DNA of 64,000 nucleotides from Manganitrophus sp963718695 (lineage in GTDB: Bacteria > Nitrospirota > Nitrospiria > SBBL01 > Manganitrophaceae). The notes under the pieces are model-generated. The model saw nothing but the letters and a program-made list of their open reading frames with translations, made no database searches and was not told where the DNA came from. The DNA lies in the NCBI GenBank assembly GCA_963718695.1, contig OY970371.1:2790001-2854000 (forward strand). Direction: 5' to 3'. A program made the translations under genes and the position numbers. Positions 1-8,101 of the stretch are shown piece after piece. How positions within the stretch are numbered: the first letter of the stretch is position 1; each line of letters begins with the position of its first letter.

Positions 1-435
1 GAGGGAAACGTCTATCTGGCCGCCCGAATGATGGGGCGTTATTATACGATGGAAGGGAAGGTCCTCCAGGGGGATGGAATGGGAAAGAAACTCGGCTTCC
101 CGACCGCCAACTTCCGGCTCCCCAATGAACTGGTGCCGAAGGAGGGGGTCTACGCCGTCCGGGTGGCCACCCTCAAGGCGGAAGGGTATGTCACCCTCGA
201 TGGCATTGTCTACATCGGATCGCGACCGACCTTTGGAGAACATGAAAGCCGGATGGAGGTCCATATCTTCGACTTCAATGAAGATATCTACGGCAAGCGT
301 CTGCTCGTCACCTTCGTCGACTGGATTCGGGGCGACCAAAAATTCGAGTCGACCGAGGCGCTGACCCAGCAGATGAACAAGGATAGCGAACAGGCCCGGG
401 CGGTCTTGAAAGAGAAGGGGGCCACACCCGCGTAA
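1..435 (+). CDS. ribF: Riboflavin kinase / FAD synthetase, C-terminal part (partial)
   Basis: The reading frame is open from base 1, so the gene begins upstream of the window. The visible 144 codons are the flavokinase domain of bifunctional RibF, which phosphorylates riboflavin to FMN. The signature is GDGMGKKLGFPTANF near residues 24-38 of the visible part, followed by the EGVYAVRV and YIGSRPTFGE strands of the RFK beta-barrel. The N-terminal FAD synthetase domain lies outside. The stop is TAA at 433-435, and tilS begins two bases later, so the genes are probably co-transcribed. Identification is firm; only the 5' end is unknown. Confidence 0.93.
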   Translation, partial: EGNVYLAARMMGRYYTMEGKVLQGDGMGKKLGFPTANFRLPNELVPKEGVYAVRVATLKAEGYVTLDGIVYIGSRPTFGEHESRMEVHIFDFNEDIYGKRLLVTFVDWIRGDQKFESTEALTQQMNKDSEQARAVLKEKGATPA

Positions 436-436
436 C

Positions 437-1924
437 GTGGAGATGCTCTCAGCCCGCAGGAATCGATCGATTCTTAAAATCTTTACCCAGCACTTCCGGC
501 AATTTCCCCGCCAACCTGGAGACAAGATCGTTGTTGGCGTCTCCGGCGGGGCCGATTCGGTCTGCCTGCTTCATCTTCTCCGGCAACTTTCCTCCCGCCA
601 TCCGTTCACGCTTCATGTGGCCCACTTAAATCATGGTTTTCGACCGGAGGCGGCGCAAGAAGCCGATTTCGTCCAGCGGCTCTGCGACCAATGGGGAGTT
701 CCAGCCACCGTTTCTTCCCTCCCCGTCCCGCGCATCTGCAAAGAGCGGCATCTCTCAAAACAGGAAGGGGCCCGAGAGGTCCGCTATGCCTTTCTAAAAG
801 AGGTCGCCGGAGCCGCCGGCGCCCGATGGATCGCCTTGGGCCATACGGCCGACGACCAGGCGGAGACATTCCTGATGCGCTTGCTTCGGGGGGCCGGACC
901 GCAAGGCCTCGCCGCGATCCCCCGGATGCGCGATGGGATGATCATTCGCCCTTTGCTGTCCATTTCGCGGAAGCAAATCGTTGATGAATTATCGCGGGAG
1001 AAGATCCCGTTCATCGAAGATCCCTCCAATCGACAGGAAATCTACCTTAGAAACCGGGTCCGCCATCGGCTTCTTCCCCTTCTCGAGGAATATAATCCGA
1101 AGGTGAAGCAAACCCTTTTTAGAGAAACCGAACTGCTGCAGGAAGAGAATGATTTTTTGACCCGCTACACGGAGGAATTGATTCCGCAGCTCGGTATCGA
1201 AAAAAAGAAGGGCATGGTCTCATTTGATATCGAACGCCTCCAGTCGCTTCACCCCGCCCTTCAACGCCGGATGGTTCGATGGAGCCTCGATCAACTCCAT
1301 CCCGGGTTGAAGGGAATCGGATTCCATCATATCGAAACCGTTTTGCTGAAAGCGCTTACGGGTCAAACCGGTAAAACCTATCTCCTTCCGCACCAGCTTT
1401 GGGCCGAGAAGGGATATACACGGCTATTTCTCCGAAAAAGAGATTCGAAAGCGAATCAAAAGGGAGCTTCTCGGCAATCTTCTCGACCGGAAATAATCCT
1501 TTCACCCTCGGCGGACCCGATCGACCTGCCGGAATGGGGACTGCGGCTGACGGTTTCGCTCCATCGGGACAGAGAACGCCTCCCCGTTTTTTCCACTTGC
1601 GTCGCTTCTTTCGATTTTGATAGAATTTCCAATCCTTTGACCCTCCGGGAATGGCGGCCGGGCGATTGTTTCGTCCCAACCGGAATGGAGGGCCGGCACA
1701 AAAAGCTACAAGATCTGTTTGTTGATGCAAAAATTCCCAAACCGCAAAGAACGTTAATCCCGATTCTGACCTGCCCGGAAGGAATTTTGTGGGTGATCGG
1801 ACTGCGGATCGATGGCCGGTTTCTGGCAACGGAAAAAACCAAAGGGGTATTAATCGTGGAAGCGCATACACTGGATCGACCCGTTTCTCTCTCGGGGTTA
1901 AACCCATTCACGGAGGGCCGTTGA
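437..1924 (+). CDS. tilS: tRNA(Ile)-lysidine synthase TilS
   Basis: Converts C34 of the CAU-anticodon tRNA-Ile to lysidine using ATP and lysine, so that the tRNA reads AUA. The PP-loop SGGADS is at residues 36-41 in an N-type ATP pyrophosphatase domain. GHTADDQAETFLMRLLRG near residue 135 is the second conserved TilS stretch. The C-terminal TilS_C domain is recognisable from LREWRPGDCFVPTGM to KKLQDLFVDAKIP. At 495 residues this is the long, three-domain form. The start is GTG at 437; an ATG two codons later (443) is an alternative. The stop TGA directly abuts the hpt ATG. The order tilS-hpt-ftsH is widely conserved in bacteria. Confidence 0.95.
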   Translation: MEMLSARRNRSILKIFTQHFRQFPRQPGDKIVVGVSGGADSVCLLHLLRQLSSRHPFTLHVAHLNHGFRPEAAQEADFVQRLCDQWGVPATVSSLPVPRICKERHLSKQEGAREVRYAFLKEVAGAAGARWIALGHTADDQAETFLMRLLRGAGPQGLAAIPRMRDGMIIRPLLSISRKQIVDELSREKIPFIEDPSNRQEIYLRNRVRHRLLPLLEEYNPKVKQTLFRETELLQEENDFLTRYTEELIPQLGIEKKKGMVSFDIERLQSLHPALQRRMVRWSLDQLHPGLKGIGFHHIETVLLKALTGQTGKTYLLPHQLWAEKGYTRLFLRKRDSKANQKGASRQSSRPEIILSPSADPIDLPEWGLRLTVSLHRDRERLPVFSTCVASFDFDRISNPLTLREWRPGDCFVPTGMEGRHKKLQDLFVDAKIPKPQRTLIPILTCPEGILWVIGLRIDGRFLATEKTKGVLIVEAHTLDRPVSLSGLNPFTEGR

Positions 1925-2467
1925 ATGGAAGGACGGATCTTTGGAAAACCGATGATCACCCAGGAGGAGATGCGAAAGCGTATCCAGGAGCTCGGCATGC
2001 GCATTGCCAAAGATTATCAAGAGAAAGACCTCCTGATGATCGGGGTCCTGAAGGGGGCTTTCGTTTTCTTTGCAGATCTGACGCGCGCCATCCCCCTTCC
2101 GCTTCATGTTGATTTCTTAGTCGTTTCAAGTTATGGTGAAAAGAAAAAAAGCAGCGGGGCGGTGAAGGTTATCTCGGATATCTCACAAAATGTAAAGGGG
2201 AAAGATATCCTCTTGGTTGAGGATATCGTCGATTCCGGATTGACCTTGACCTTCCTGAAGAAGAAATTGATGGCCCGGAAGCCGAACTCGCTCCGCTTCT
2301 GTACCCTGCTCGATAAGCCGCAACGCCGAAAAACAGAAGTCACCATCGATTACGTCGGCTTTACCATCCCCAACAAATATGTCGTCGGCTATGGGCTTGA
2401 TTATGAGAACAAGTACCGGAACCTTCCCTATATTGCCGTCTTGGAAAACGTTCGAGAAGATCCATGA
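1925..2467 (+). CDS. hpt: Hypoxanthine phosphoribosyltransferase
   Basis: Purine salvage enzyme joining hypoxanthine or guanine to PRPP to give IMP or GMP in the cytoplasm. The PRPP-binding signature LLVEDIVDSGLTL is at residues 96-108. The flexible-loop SSYG is near residue 68, and the base-contacting region PNKYVVGYGLDY is near the C terminus. The 180 residues match the usual HPRT length. The ATG follows the tilS stop without a spacer, implying translational coupling. A second in-frame ATG at 1952 (MITQEEM) could be the real start, since the first nine residues are not typical of the family. Confidence 0.95.
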   Translation: MEGRIFGKPMITQEEMRKRIQELGMRIAKDYQEKDLLMIGVLKGAFVFFADLTRAIPLPLHVDFLVVSSYGEKKKSSGAVKVISDISQNVKGKDILLVEDIVDSGLTLTFLKKKLMARKPNSLRFCTLLDKPQRRKTEVTIDYVGFTIPNKYVVGYGLDYENKYRNLPYIAVLENVREDP

Positions 2468-2556
2468 AAGATCGACCAAACCGGCTGAAACGATCTCCTT
2501 TGCTCCAAGAATTGATGGAGGCGTTTTCTCGATCAATTCCATCATTGCGGAATTGA

Positions 2557-2585
2557 TTGTCACCGCCTAAAAACTATGTTAGAAT
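2557..2585 (+). promoter_or_regulatory. Sigma-70-type promoter for ftsH
   Basis: A TTGTCA box at 2557-2562 and a TAGAAT box at 2580-2585 are separated by exactly 17 bases, in the 153-base gap between hpt and ftsH. Transcription would start near 2592, leaving a short leader with a strong AGGAGG at 2610-2615 ahead of the ftsH ATG. The rest of the hpt-ftsH gap shows no other clear element. Confidence 0.7.
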
Positions 2586-2620
2586 GTGGAGCAATATTTT
2601 TTGATTTTTAGGAGGATTAA

Positions 2621-4429
2621 ATGAACCCTCGTTTCAAGAACTTAGCCCCCTGGATCGTGGTGGCCCTCTTTATGATCCTGCTCTACAACCTCTTCAATAC
2701 CTCTTCACGGCCGATTGAAGATGAAATCATCTTCTCCGATTTCATGGCGAAGACGGAAAAGGGCGAAGTCTCCGAGGTGACGATCAAGGACAACTACATT
2801 TCGGGAATCTTGAAGGACGGAACCAAATTCAAAACCTACTCCGCCGCTTATCCCGATCTTATTAAAAACCTGCGGGAGAAAAACGTTCGAATTACCGCGA
2901 AGCCGCCCGAAGAGCCCCCTTGGTACATGACCTTCCTGATGACGTGGGGTCCGTTTATCCTCTTTGTCGGCCTCTGGATCTTCTTCATGCGCCAGATGCA
3001 GGTCGGCGGAAACAAGGCCCTCTCCTTTGGAAAAAGCCGCGCACGCCTTCTTTCGGAAGATCGTAAAAAGATCACCTTCTCGGATGTCGCCGGGATCGAT
3101 GAGGCGAAAGGAGAAGTCGAAGAGATCATTGAATTCCTGAAAGATCCTCCGAAGTTCCAGAAGCTCGGCGGTCGAATTCCAAAAGGGGTCCTCGTCGTGG
3201 GACCTCCCGGAACCGGAAAAACCTTACTTGCCAAGGCCATCGCCGGTGAAGCGGGGGTCCCCTTCTTCTCGATCTCCGGGTCCGATTTCGTTGAAATGTT
3301 CGTCGGCGTCGGCGCCTCGCGGGTTCGCGATCTTTTTGAGCAGGGAAAGAAGCACGCCCCCTGTATTATTTTTATTGATGAGATTGACGCCGTCGGTCGC
3401 CATCGCGGCGCCGGATTGGGCGGTGGTCACGATGAGCGGGAACAGACCCTGAACCAGCTTCTGGTCGAGATGGATGGCTTTGAAACATCGGAAGGAGTCA
3501 TCCTGATTGCCGCCACGAACCGGCCCGACGTGCTTGACCCTGCGCTGCTGCGCCCCGGACGGTTTGATCGTCAAATCGTCGTCGGCCGGCCCGACCTCAA
3601 GGGACGGGTTGAAATCCTGAAGGTCCACACAAAGAAGATCCCTATCTCTCCCGATGTCGGGCTGGAAATCATCGCCCGTGGAACGCCGGGGTTTGCCGGC
3701 GCCGATCTTGAGAATCTCGTCAACGAAGCGGCTCTCCTGGCGGCTCGGAGAGGGAAAAAGAACGTCGAAATGAACGACTTCGAGGCGGCGAAAGACAAGG
3801 TTTTGATGGGGGTTGAGCGCCGAAGCATGGTCATCTCCGAAGAGGAGAAACGGATCACCGCGGTGCATGAGGCAGGACACACACTCATCGCCAAGCTGCT
3901 GCCGGGAACCGATCCGATCCACAAGGTCACCATTATCCCGCGCGGTCGGGCGTTGGGGGTCACCATGCAGCTGCCGACCGATGATCGGCACAACTATCAT
4001 AAGGAATATCTCTACAACACCATCGCCATCATGATGGGAGGTCGGGTCGCAGAGGAGCTGGTGCTCAACAACGTGACGACCGGCGCCGGAAACGATATTG
4101 AAAAAGCGACCGATCTGGCCCGGAAGATGGTTTGCGAGTGGGGGATGAGCGAGAAGATGGGCCCGCTGACCTTCGGGAAGAAAGAGCAGGAAATCTTCTT
4201 GGGACGAGAGATCAACCAGCACCGCGACTATTCGGAGTACACCGCGATTGAGATCGATAACGAAGTCAGACGCTTGGTCACGGAAAATTACGAGCGGGCC
4301 AAAACCTTGATCACTAACAACATGAAGACGCTCAAGGCGCTCGCCGATGCCCTCTTGGAGAAAGAATCGTTGGATGCTCCGGAAATTGATCGGATCGTCC
4401 AAGCATCGATCTCCCCCTCTCCGGCCTAA
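2621..4429 (+). CDS. ftsH: ATP-dependent zinc metalloprotease FtsH
   Basis: Membrane-anchored AAA+ protease that extracts and degrades misfolded membrane proteins and short-lived regulators. Two membrane segments lie at about residues 9-26 and 103-124, flanking a periplasmic domain. In the AAA domain, Walker A GPPGTGKT is at 194-201 and Walker B IIFIDEID at 249-256. The second region of homology is present (ATNRPDVLDPALLRPGRFD). The zinc site HEAGH is at 416-420, with the third ligand in the downstream peptidase domain. Its 602 residues are standard. It has its own promoter and AGGAGG ribosome site. A hairpin with a T-rich tail follows the stop. Confidence 0.98.
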   Translation: MNPRFKNLAPWIVVALFMILLYNLFNTSSRPIEDEIIFSDFMAKTEKGEVSEVTIKDNYISGILKDGTKFKTYSAAYPDLIKNLREKNVRITAKPPEEPPWYMTFLMTWGPFILFVGLWIFFMRQMQVGGNKALSFGKSRARLLSEDRKKITFSDVAGIDEAKGEVEEIIEFLKDPPKFQKLGGRIPKGVLVVGPPGTGKTLLAKAIAGEAGVPFFSISGSDFVEMFVGVGASRVRDLFEQGKKHAPCIIFIDEIDAVGRHRGAGLGGGHDEREQTLNQLLVEMDGFETSEGVILIAATNRPDVLDPALLRPGRFDRQIVVGRPDLKGRVEILKVHTKKIPISPDVGLEIIARGTPGFAGADLENLVNEAALLAARRGKKNVEMNDFEAAKDKVLMGVERRSMVISEEEKRITAVHEAGHTLIAKLLPGTDPIHKVTIIPRGRALGVTMQLPTDDRHNYHKEYLYNTIAIMMGGRVAEELVLNNVTTGAGNDIEKATDLARKMVCEWGMSEKMGPLTFGKKEQEIFLGREINQHRDYSEYTAIEIDNEVRRLVTENYERAKTLITNNMKTLKALADALLEKESLDAPEIDRIVQASISPSPA

Positions 4430-4439
4430 CGGTTACCGT

Positions 4440-5426
4440 ATGTCGATTGATGAACCCGTCTCATCTCCTAAGACAAAGGGGAGAGACGGGTTCTTATTTT
4501 CTTCTACACAAAAAAAGGCCACGCTCACCCATCGCCCCGCGCCCCGTTCCAAGAAACAGACCGGCATCTGGCACTGCGGCGCTTACCGACTGAATTACGC
4601 CCGTCGGCCGCTGATCATGGCCGTCTTAAACATCACCCCCGATTCTTTTTCGGATGGGGGACAGTTCTTTAATCCGGATCAGGCGGTTGAACAAGCGCTT
4701 CGGATGGAGGCGGAGGGGGCGGACCTCATCGACATGGGGGGTGAATCGACACGGCCCGGCGCCGAACCGGTTTCGGTGGAAGAAGAAATTCGCCGTGTCG
4801 TTCCGGTCGTGGAGCGACTGGCAAAACAACTCGCGATCCCACTCTCGATCGATACAACCAAGTCGGAGGTGGCGCGGCGGGCGATCGAGGCGGGAGCCTC
4901 GATTATCAATGATGTCAGCGGTTTTATGCAGGACCCCCAGATGTTATCGGTGGCTGCAAATGGGAACGCAGGTCTCGTCATCATGCATTCGAAGGGGACA
5001 CCGCAGACGATGCAGCGCCATCCCCGCTACCGCGATCTCATCGGGGAGATTTACCACTTTCTAAGTGATCGAATTGACGCGGCCGTCTCCCAGGGGATTC
5101 CACGGACCCGGATCGTGGCCGATCCCGGGATCGGATTTGGAAAGACGGCAAACCATAACCTGAAAATTCTCCATCGCCTCGGCGACTTCGCCGATCTGGG
5201 GGTGCCCTTACTGGTCGGTCCCTCACGCAAATCGTTTATTGGGCGGATTCTTGACCTTCCCCCTTCGGAACGGCTGGAAGGAACCGCTGCCGCGGCGGCG
5301 ATCGCCGTCTTCCAAGGGGCGCGGATCATTCGGGTCCATGATATCAAACCCCTCATCCGGGTTGTCCGGGTTGCAGAGGCGATCCGCAAAGAGGAGACGA
5401 TGCATAATGCAAAACAATCCCGATAA
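4440..5426 (+). CDS. folP: Dihydropteroate synthase
   Basis: Condenses 4-aminobenzoate with dihydropterin pyrophosphate in folate synthesis. The DHPS signatures are present: LIMAVLNITPDSFSDGG from residue 58, GADLIDMGGESTRPGAEPV, the central SIDTTKSEVARRAI, INDVSG, and DPGIGFGKTANHN. ATG 4440 is the only ATG/GTG/TTG start between the ftsH stop and M60, which is too far in to be the start. That gives 328 residues with a nonconserved N-terminal extension of about 50. That extension spans the ftsH terminator-like hairpin, so either the hairpin attenuates folP or a non-canonical start is used. The end overlaps the next gene by 20 bases. Confidence 0.93.
   Translation: MSIDEPVSSPKTKGRDGFLFSSTQKKATLTHRPAPRSKKQTGIWHCGAYRLNYARRPLIMAVLNITPDSFSDGGQFFNPDQAVEQALRMEAEGADLIDMGGESTRPGAEPVSVEEEIRRVVPVVERLAKQLAIPLSIDTTKSEVARRAIEAGASIINDVSGFMQDPQMLSVAANGNAGLVIMHSKGTPQTMQRHPRYRDLIGEIYHFLSDRIDAAVSQGIPRTRIVADPGIGFGKTANHNLKILHRLGDFADLGVPLLVGPSRKSFIGRILDLPPSERLEGTAAAAAIAVFQGARIIRVHDIKPLIRVVRVAEAIRKEETMHNAKQSR
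4453..4503 (+). terminator. Rho-independent terminator-like hairpin after ftsH
   Basis: A perfect 10-base inverted repeat (AACCCGTCTC at 4453-4462, GAGACGGGTT at 4483-4492) with a 20-base loop is followed by the T-rich run CTTATTTTCTT. It starts 24 bases after the ftsH stop. It lies inside the 5' end of the folP reading frame, which is unusual. Confidence 0.7.
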
Positions 5427-5793
5427 GAGAACATCGTCCCGGCTGGAAGGGGTGACCTTCCCGGTGGAGTATGCCCTGTCCAATCCGCCCCGCTTCGAGC
5501 GGGCCCGAGCGATGAGCATCGGCGAAGCCGGCTTTATGCTCCTGCTCGAAGCGGCCCTTGAGATGGGAACATCCATTCAGGTGAAGCTCTATCTTCCCAA
5601 GACGCTCTTTCCGTTCTCGAACTGGCAGACGATTCCCCTGGAAGCCAAGGTCGTTCGGGTCGACAGCCAAACAAGCCAAGACGGATATTATCGCCACGGG
5701 CTGCTGATCACCAAGATTTCCGATCAAGACGGCCTTACACTGAAGCGGTATGTCCACCTCTCCCACTGGATGAAGGAGAAGATCCAGAGCTAA
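5407..5793 (+). CDS. PilZ domain protein
   Basis: A 128-residue protein resembling single-domain PilZ c-di-GMP receptors. The segment EYALSNPPRFERARAMSIGEAGFMLLLE looks like a PilZ core in which the canonical (D/N)xSxxG motif reads MSIGEAG, and the strand HGLLITKI follows near residue 100. The basic N terminus (NPDKRTSSR) could play the RxxxR role but is not an exact match, so c-di-GMP binding is not assured. The ATG at 5407 lies inside the folP end. The frame stays open upstream to 5239, but that part is only the folP shadow. Together with the GGDEF protein at 49766 it hints at c-di-GMP signalling. Confidence 0.75.
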   Translation: MQNNPDKRTSSRLEGVTFPVEYALSNPPRFERARAMSIGEAGFMLLLEAALEMGTSIQVKLYLPKTLFPFSNWQTIPLEAKVVRVDSQTSQDGYYRHGLLITKISDQDGLTLKRYVHLSHWMKEKIQS

Positions 5794-5822
5794 CCGAAGA
5801 TCTGTTTCCGAATACCCCACGG

Positions 5823-6389
5823 ATGGATCCGTCACAAATGCCGTCTCTCTCCTCCATTCCCGATCCCCCTCACATGGAAACTCTCCCCTGGTATGCCAGG
5901 GAGCGGGCCCTCCCGGCGTATCGGTTTGTTCCCGGTCTTCATCCCCATCCGATTCGCGATCCAAGGGGACACCGCTACCGTGCTGTCCGCCCAAAAGTCC
6001 ATCCTTTCTGGACGCCCGATCAGTGGAAGACCCTTGAAGCCTATTTGCGCGGCGTCGATCTCTTCAACCGATTCTACTTTTGGGAAGCGCACGAAGTCTG
6101 GGAAGCGCTCTGGAAAAGCCATCCCCCCCAGGCCGATCCGGCCCGCCTCATTCAAGGATTGATCAATATCGCCGCCTCGCTCCTGAAGCTTCACATGCAA
6201 GAGGCCCCCTCCTCTCAGAAGCTCTGGCGCGCCGCCTCGGATCGGCTCAACCCGTTTCGGGATCAACGCTGGATGGGAATCGATGTCGCTCGGCTCCACG
6301 AAGAGGCCGATATTTACTTCCGCCCGATGGAGCATGGAAAAGTACCGGCGTTGGGGACGGACACCCCCATACTCCGGCTGGGCGACTAA
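5823..6389 (+). CDS. DUF309 family protein
   Basis: 188 residues. The signature FNRFYFWEAHEVWEALWKS (about residues 79-97), followed by LIQGLINIAASLLKLHMQ, is the small helical DUF309 domain. Its conserved His and Glu residues suggest a metal or ligand pocket, but no reaction is established for the family. The first 75 residues are proline- and arginine-rich and not conserved. In-frame ATGs at 5841 and 5874 are possible alternative starts. It follows the PilZ gene by 29 bases on the same strand. Confidence 0.8.
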   Translation: MDPSQMPSLSSIPDPPHMETLPWYARERALPAYRFVPGLHPHPIRDPRGHRYRAVRPKVHPFWTPDQWKTLEAYLRGVDLFNRFYFWEAHEVWEALWKSHPPQADPARLIQGLINIAASLLKLHMQEAPSSQKLWRAASDRLNPFRDQRWMGIDVARLHEEADIYFRPMEHGKVPALGTDTPILRLGD

Positions 6390-6419
6390 CGTTTGCACCC
6401 GCTCTGTCGGGAACGTTAC

Positions 6420-6448
6420 TTGAATTCGACTCCAGATTGACCTATAGT
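6420..6448 (+). promoter_or_regulatory. Sigma-70-type promoter for the TPR lipoprotein
   Basis: TTGAAT at 6420-6425 and TATAGT at 6443-6448 are 17 bases apart. They lie 31 bases after the preceding stop and 38 bases before the next ATG, which has AAAGGAGGT immediately upstream. Confidence 0.65.
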
Positions 6449-6486
6449 ATTCGAAGATCGTTCACCGCTAACAAAGGAGGTGCACC

Positions 6487-6870
6487 ATGAAGATAAAATC
6501 CCTTTCAATGCTACTGATATTATTGGCTCTCACTGGCTGTTATGGCGGCTCGGGAGGAGGCGCTTCCAGCGCCCAGATTCCCGCGATTGCATCACCGGCA
6601 AATGTCACCAACAAAGATGCAGCCGACAAAAACAACGAGGGGGTCGACCATCTCGTTCAAGGCCATTTCGATGTTGCAGCACCGTTGTTTCAAGAAGCCC
6701 TGGGGATGAAACCCGATTTCGCCGAAGCTCATTTCAACCTGGCCATCGCGTTGGATGGAAAAGGAGATCACGCCGGCGCAACCGAATCATTCAAAAAGGC
6801 AAAAGAGTTCGGAGGCAACAACCCGAAAATCGCGGAAAATGACAACCTAAAGAAACATCTGGGAATGTAA
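6487..6870 (+). CDS. Small TPR-repeat lipoprotein
   Basis: 127 residues. A lipoprotein signal peptide ends in the lipobox LTGC (Cys18), followed by a Gly/Ser spacer (YGGSGGGASS). The mature part carries about two tetratricopeptide units: KNNEGVDHLVQGHFDVAAPL then FAEAHFNLAIALDGKGDHA. TPR lipoproteins usually act as scaffolds in envelope complexes; nothing here names a partner. AAAGGAGGT sits seven bases before the ATG, and a promoter is visible upstream, so it is probably a single transcription unit. Confidence 0.85.
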   Translation: MKIKSLSMLLILLALTGCYGGSGGGASSAQIPAIASPANVTNKDAADKNNEGVDHLVQGHFDVAAPLFQEALGMKPDFAEAHFNLAIALDGKGDHAGATESFKKAKEFGGNNPKIAENDNLKKHLGM

Positions 6871-6955
6871 TGTCATCGGATGGGCCGAGGGTCGGGGGAG
6901 AGAGGTCTTTCCTCGACCCTTGCACCCGTCACCTGACACCCGTTTTGGAGGAGCT

Positions 6956-7318
6956 TTGAAGAATTCGTCTGCGCGGAAGGGGACGCTGCACTTTACCCTG
7001 GAAGATCATCAGAAAATTGCATCATTAAAAAAAACGGCGGAGAACACCCCCTGTTGGGACGGTGCACGTCCGCTCGATTCTCATCGCGCCATCGTCTGCG
7101 GCGTTGAGATTGCGTTCTTTCTTGCCGTCGACCGGGAAGACCAATCGGGACAGTATCAACTTCACATCACCGGGAAGGAAGGTCAGCCGGCCCTCGATAT
7201 CGTTCAGGCGATGGCCGTCCCCTTTTTTGGAGACCGACCCTTCCAGATCCTGCCCGACGAGCGCCATCCCGCCCGCGTCCGCGTGTTGGGGTTATTTTTT
7301 GGCCACGCGGGGCGGTGA
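6956..7318 (+). CDS. Hypothetical protein, TTG start
   Basis: 120 residues, family not recognised. I chose TTG 6956 because GGAGGA ends a few bases upstream; the frame is open to TTG 6920 but without a ribosome site. It appears soluble, with a basic N terminus and an alternating hydrophobic middle (IVCGVEIAFFLAV). The C-terminal part (DIVQAMAVPFF...VRVLGLFFGHAGR) has no membrane segment long enough to be convincing. It converges on the response regulator at 7386, with a palindromic repeat between them. Confidence 0.55.
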   Translation: MKNSSARKGTLHFTLEDHQKIASLKKTAENTPCWDGARPLDSHRAIVCGVEIAFFLAVDREDQSGQYQLHITGKEGQPALDIVQAMAVPFFGDRPFQILPDERHPARVRVLGLFFGHAGR

Positions 7319-7329
7319 AAGCACCTGTT

Positions 7330-7390
7330 TGTAGGGGCGGACCGATGTGTCCGGCCGCATTGTGGGCGCACCTGCAGGTACGCCCCTACA
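7330..7390. repeat. TGTAGGGGCG-type palindromic repeat between convergent genes
   Basis: TGTAGGGGCG at 7330-7339 is the exact reverse complement of CGCCCCTACA at 7381-7390, with inner imperfect pairing. Related elements occur at 54337-54402 and 60198-60301. The right arm supplies the stop codon of the response regulator (7386-7388). It may serve as a bidirectional terminator. Confidence 0.75.
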
Positions 7391-8054
7391 CCTTTATGAT
7401 TTTTCTCCTGATCGCATATTTGATTAAATCGGTGCGGGAGTGGAGTCCCAGCTTCTTCATGAGGTTGGACCGATGGGCATCGACCGTTTTGGGTTGGATG
7501 TTCAGAAGGCGCGAGACCTCTTTGGCGGAATGTCCCTCGGCCAGCAGCCGGAGGATTTCCCGCTCCCGAACGGTCAGCTGCTCATACGGGGTCTTCGGCT
7601 CCGGCCGTTTGGTTCTCTGTAGATAGCCGGTCACAATTTTTTTAGACACACCGGGTGAGAGATAGGTGTCCCCGCGGTAAACCGAACGGATCGCCGAGAT
7701 CAACTCATGGGAGGCCGAATCTTTTAACATATAGCCTGAGGCTCCCGCGCCGAGCGCCTCTTCGACGTATTCCTCATCATCGTGCATCGTCAGGATGATC
7801 AGCTTGGTTTTCGGCTCCATCTGCTTGATCCGGACCGCCGCCTGCGGCCCGGTCAGGCCCGGCATCGCGTAGTCGAGGACCACGACGTCGGGGCGGAGCT
7901 GCTCCGCCTTGTGAATCGTCTCCAGCCCCTCGCCGGCTTCTCCTACAACTTCGAAGTCGTCCTCCGCTTCCAACAATCGTCGCATCCCCTGCCGAAGCAA
8001 CGTGTGATCATCGGCCAGCAGAACTCGTATTTTAGCCATCGTTTTGTCTCGCAT
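7386..8054 (-). CDS. NarL/FixJ-family response regulator
   Basis: 222 residues. The N-terminal receiver has the acidic pair in VLLADDH, the acceptor Asp in VVVLDYAMPG, Thr in ILTMHDD and Lys in GYMLKDSA. The C-terminal LuxR helix-turn-helix runs from LTVREREILRLLAEGHSAKEVSRLLNIQPKTVDAHRSNLMKKL. It should bind DNA once phosphorylated. The partner is very likely the HisKA_3 kinase just upstream in the same operon (stop at 8102). The start may be ATG 8054 or ATG 8039 (MAKIRV); the latter better fits family alignments. The stop lies within the palindromic repeat. Confidence 0.93.
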   Translation of the reverse strand: MRDKTMAKIRVLLADDHTLLRQGMRRLLEAEDDFEVVGEAGEGLETIHKAEQLRPDVVVLDYAMPGLTGPQAAVRIKQMEPKTKLIILTMHDDEEYVEEALGAGASGYMLKDSASHELISAIRSVYRGDTYLSPGVSKKIVTGYLQRTKRPEPKTPYEQLTVREREILRLLAEGHSAKEVSRLLNIQPKTVDAHRSNLMKKLGLHSRTDLIKYAIRRKIIKV

Positions 8055-8101
8055 CCCTGTTAAGTGAACATCCTTCAGTGAAACAGATTCTCACCCCGAA
8101 A

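Noticed and set aside
6440..6470. TTGACC followed at once by TATAGT as a promoter
   Set aside because: Spacing is far too short; the TTGAAT at 6420 with 17-base spacing is the better -35.
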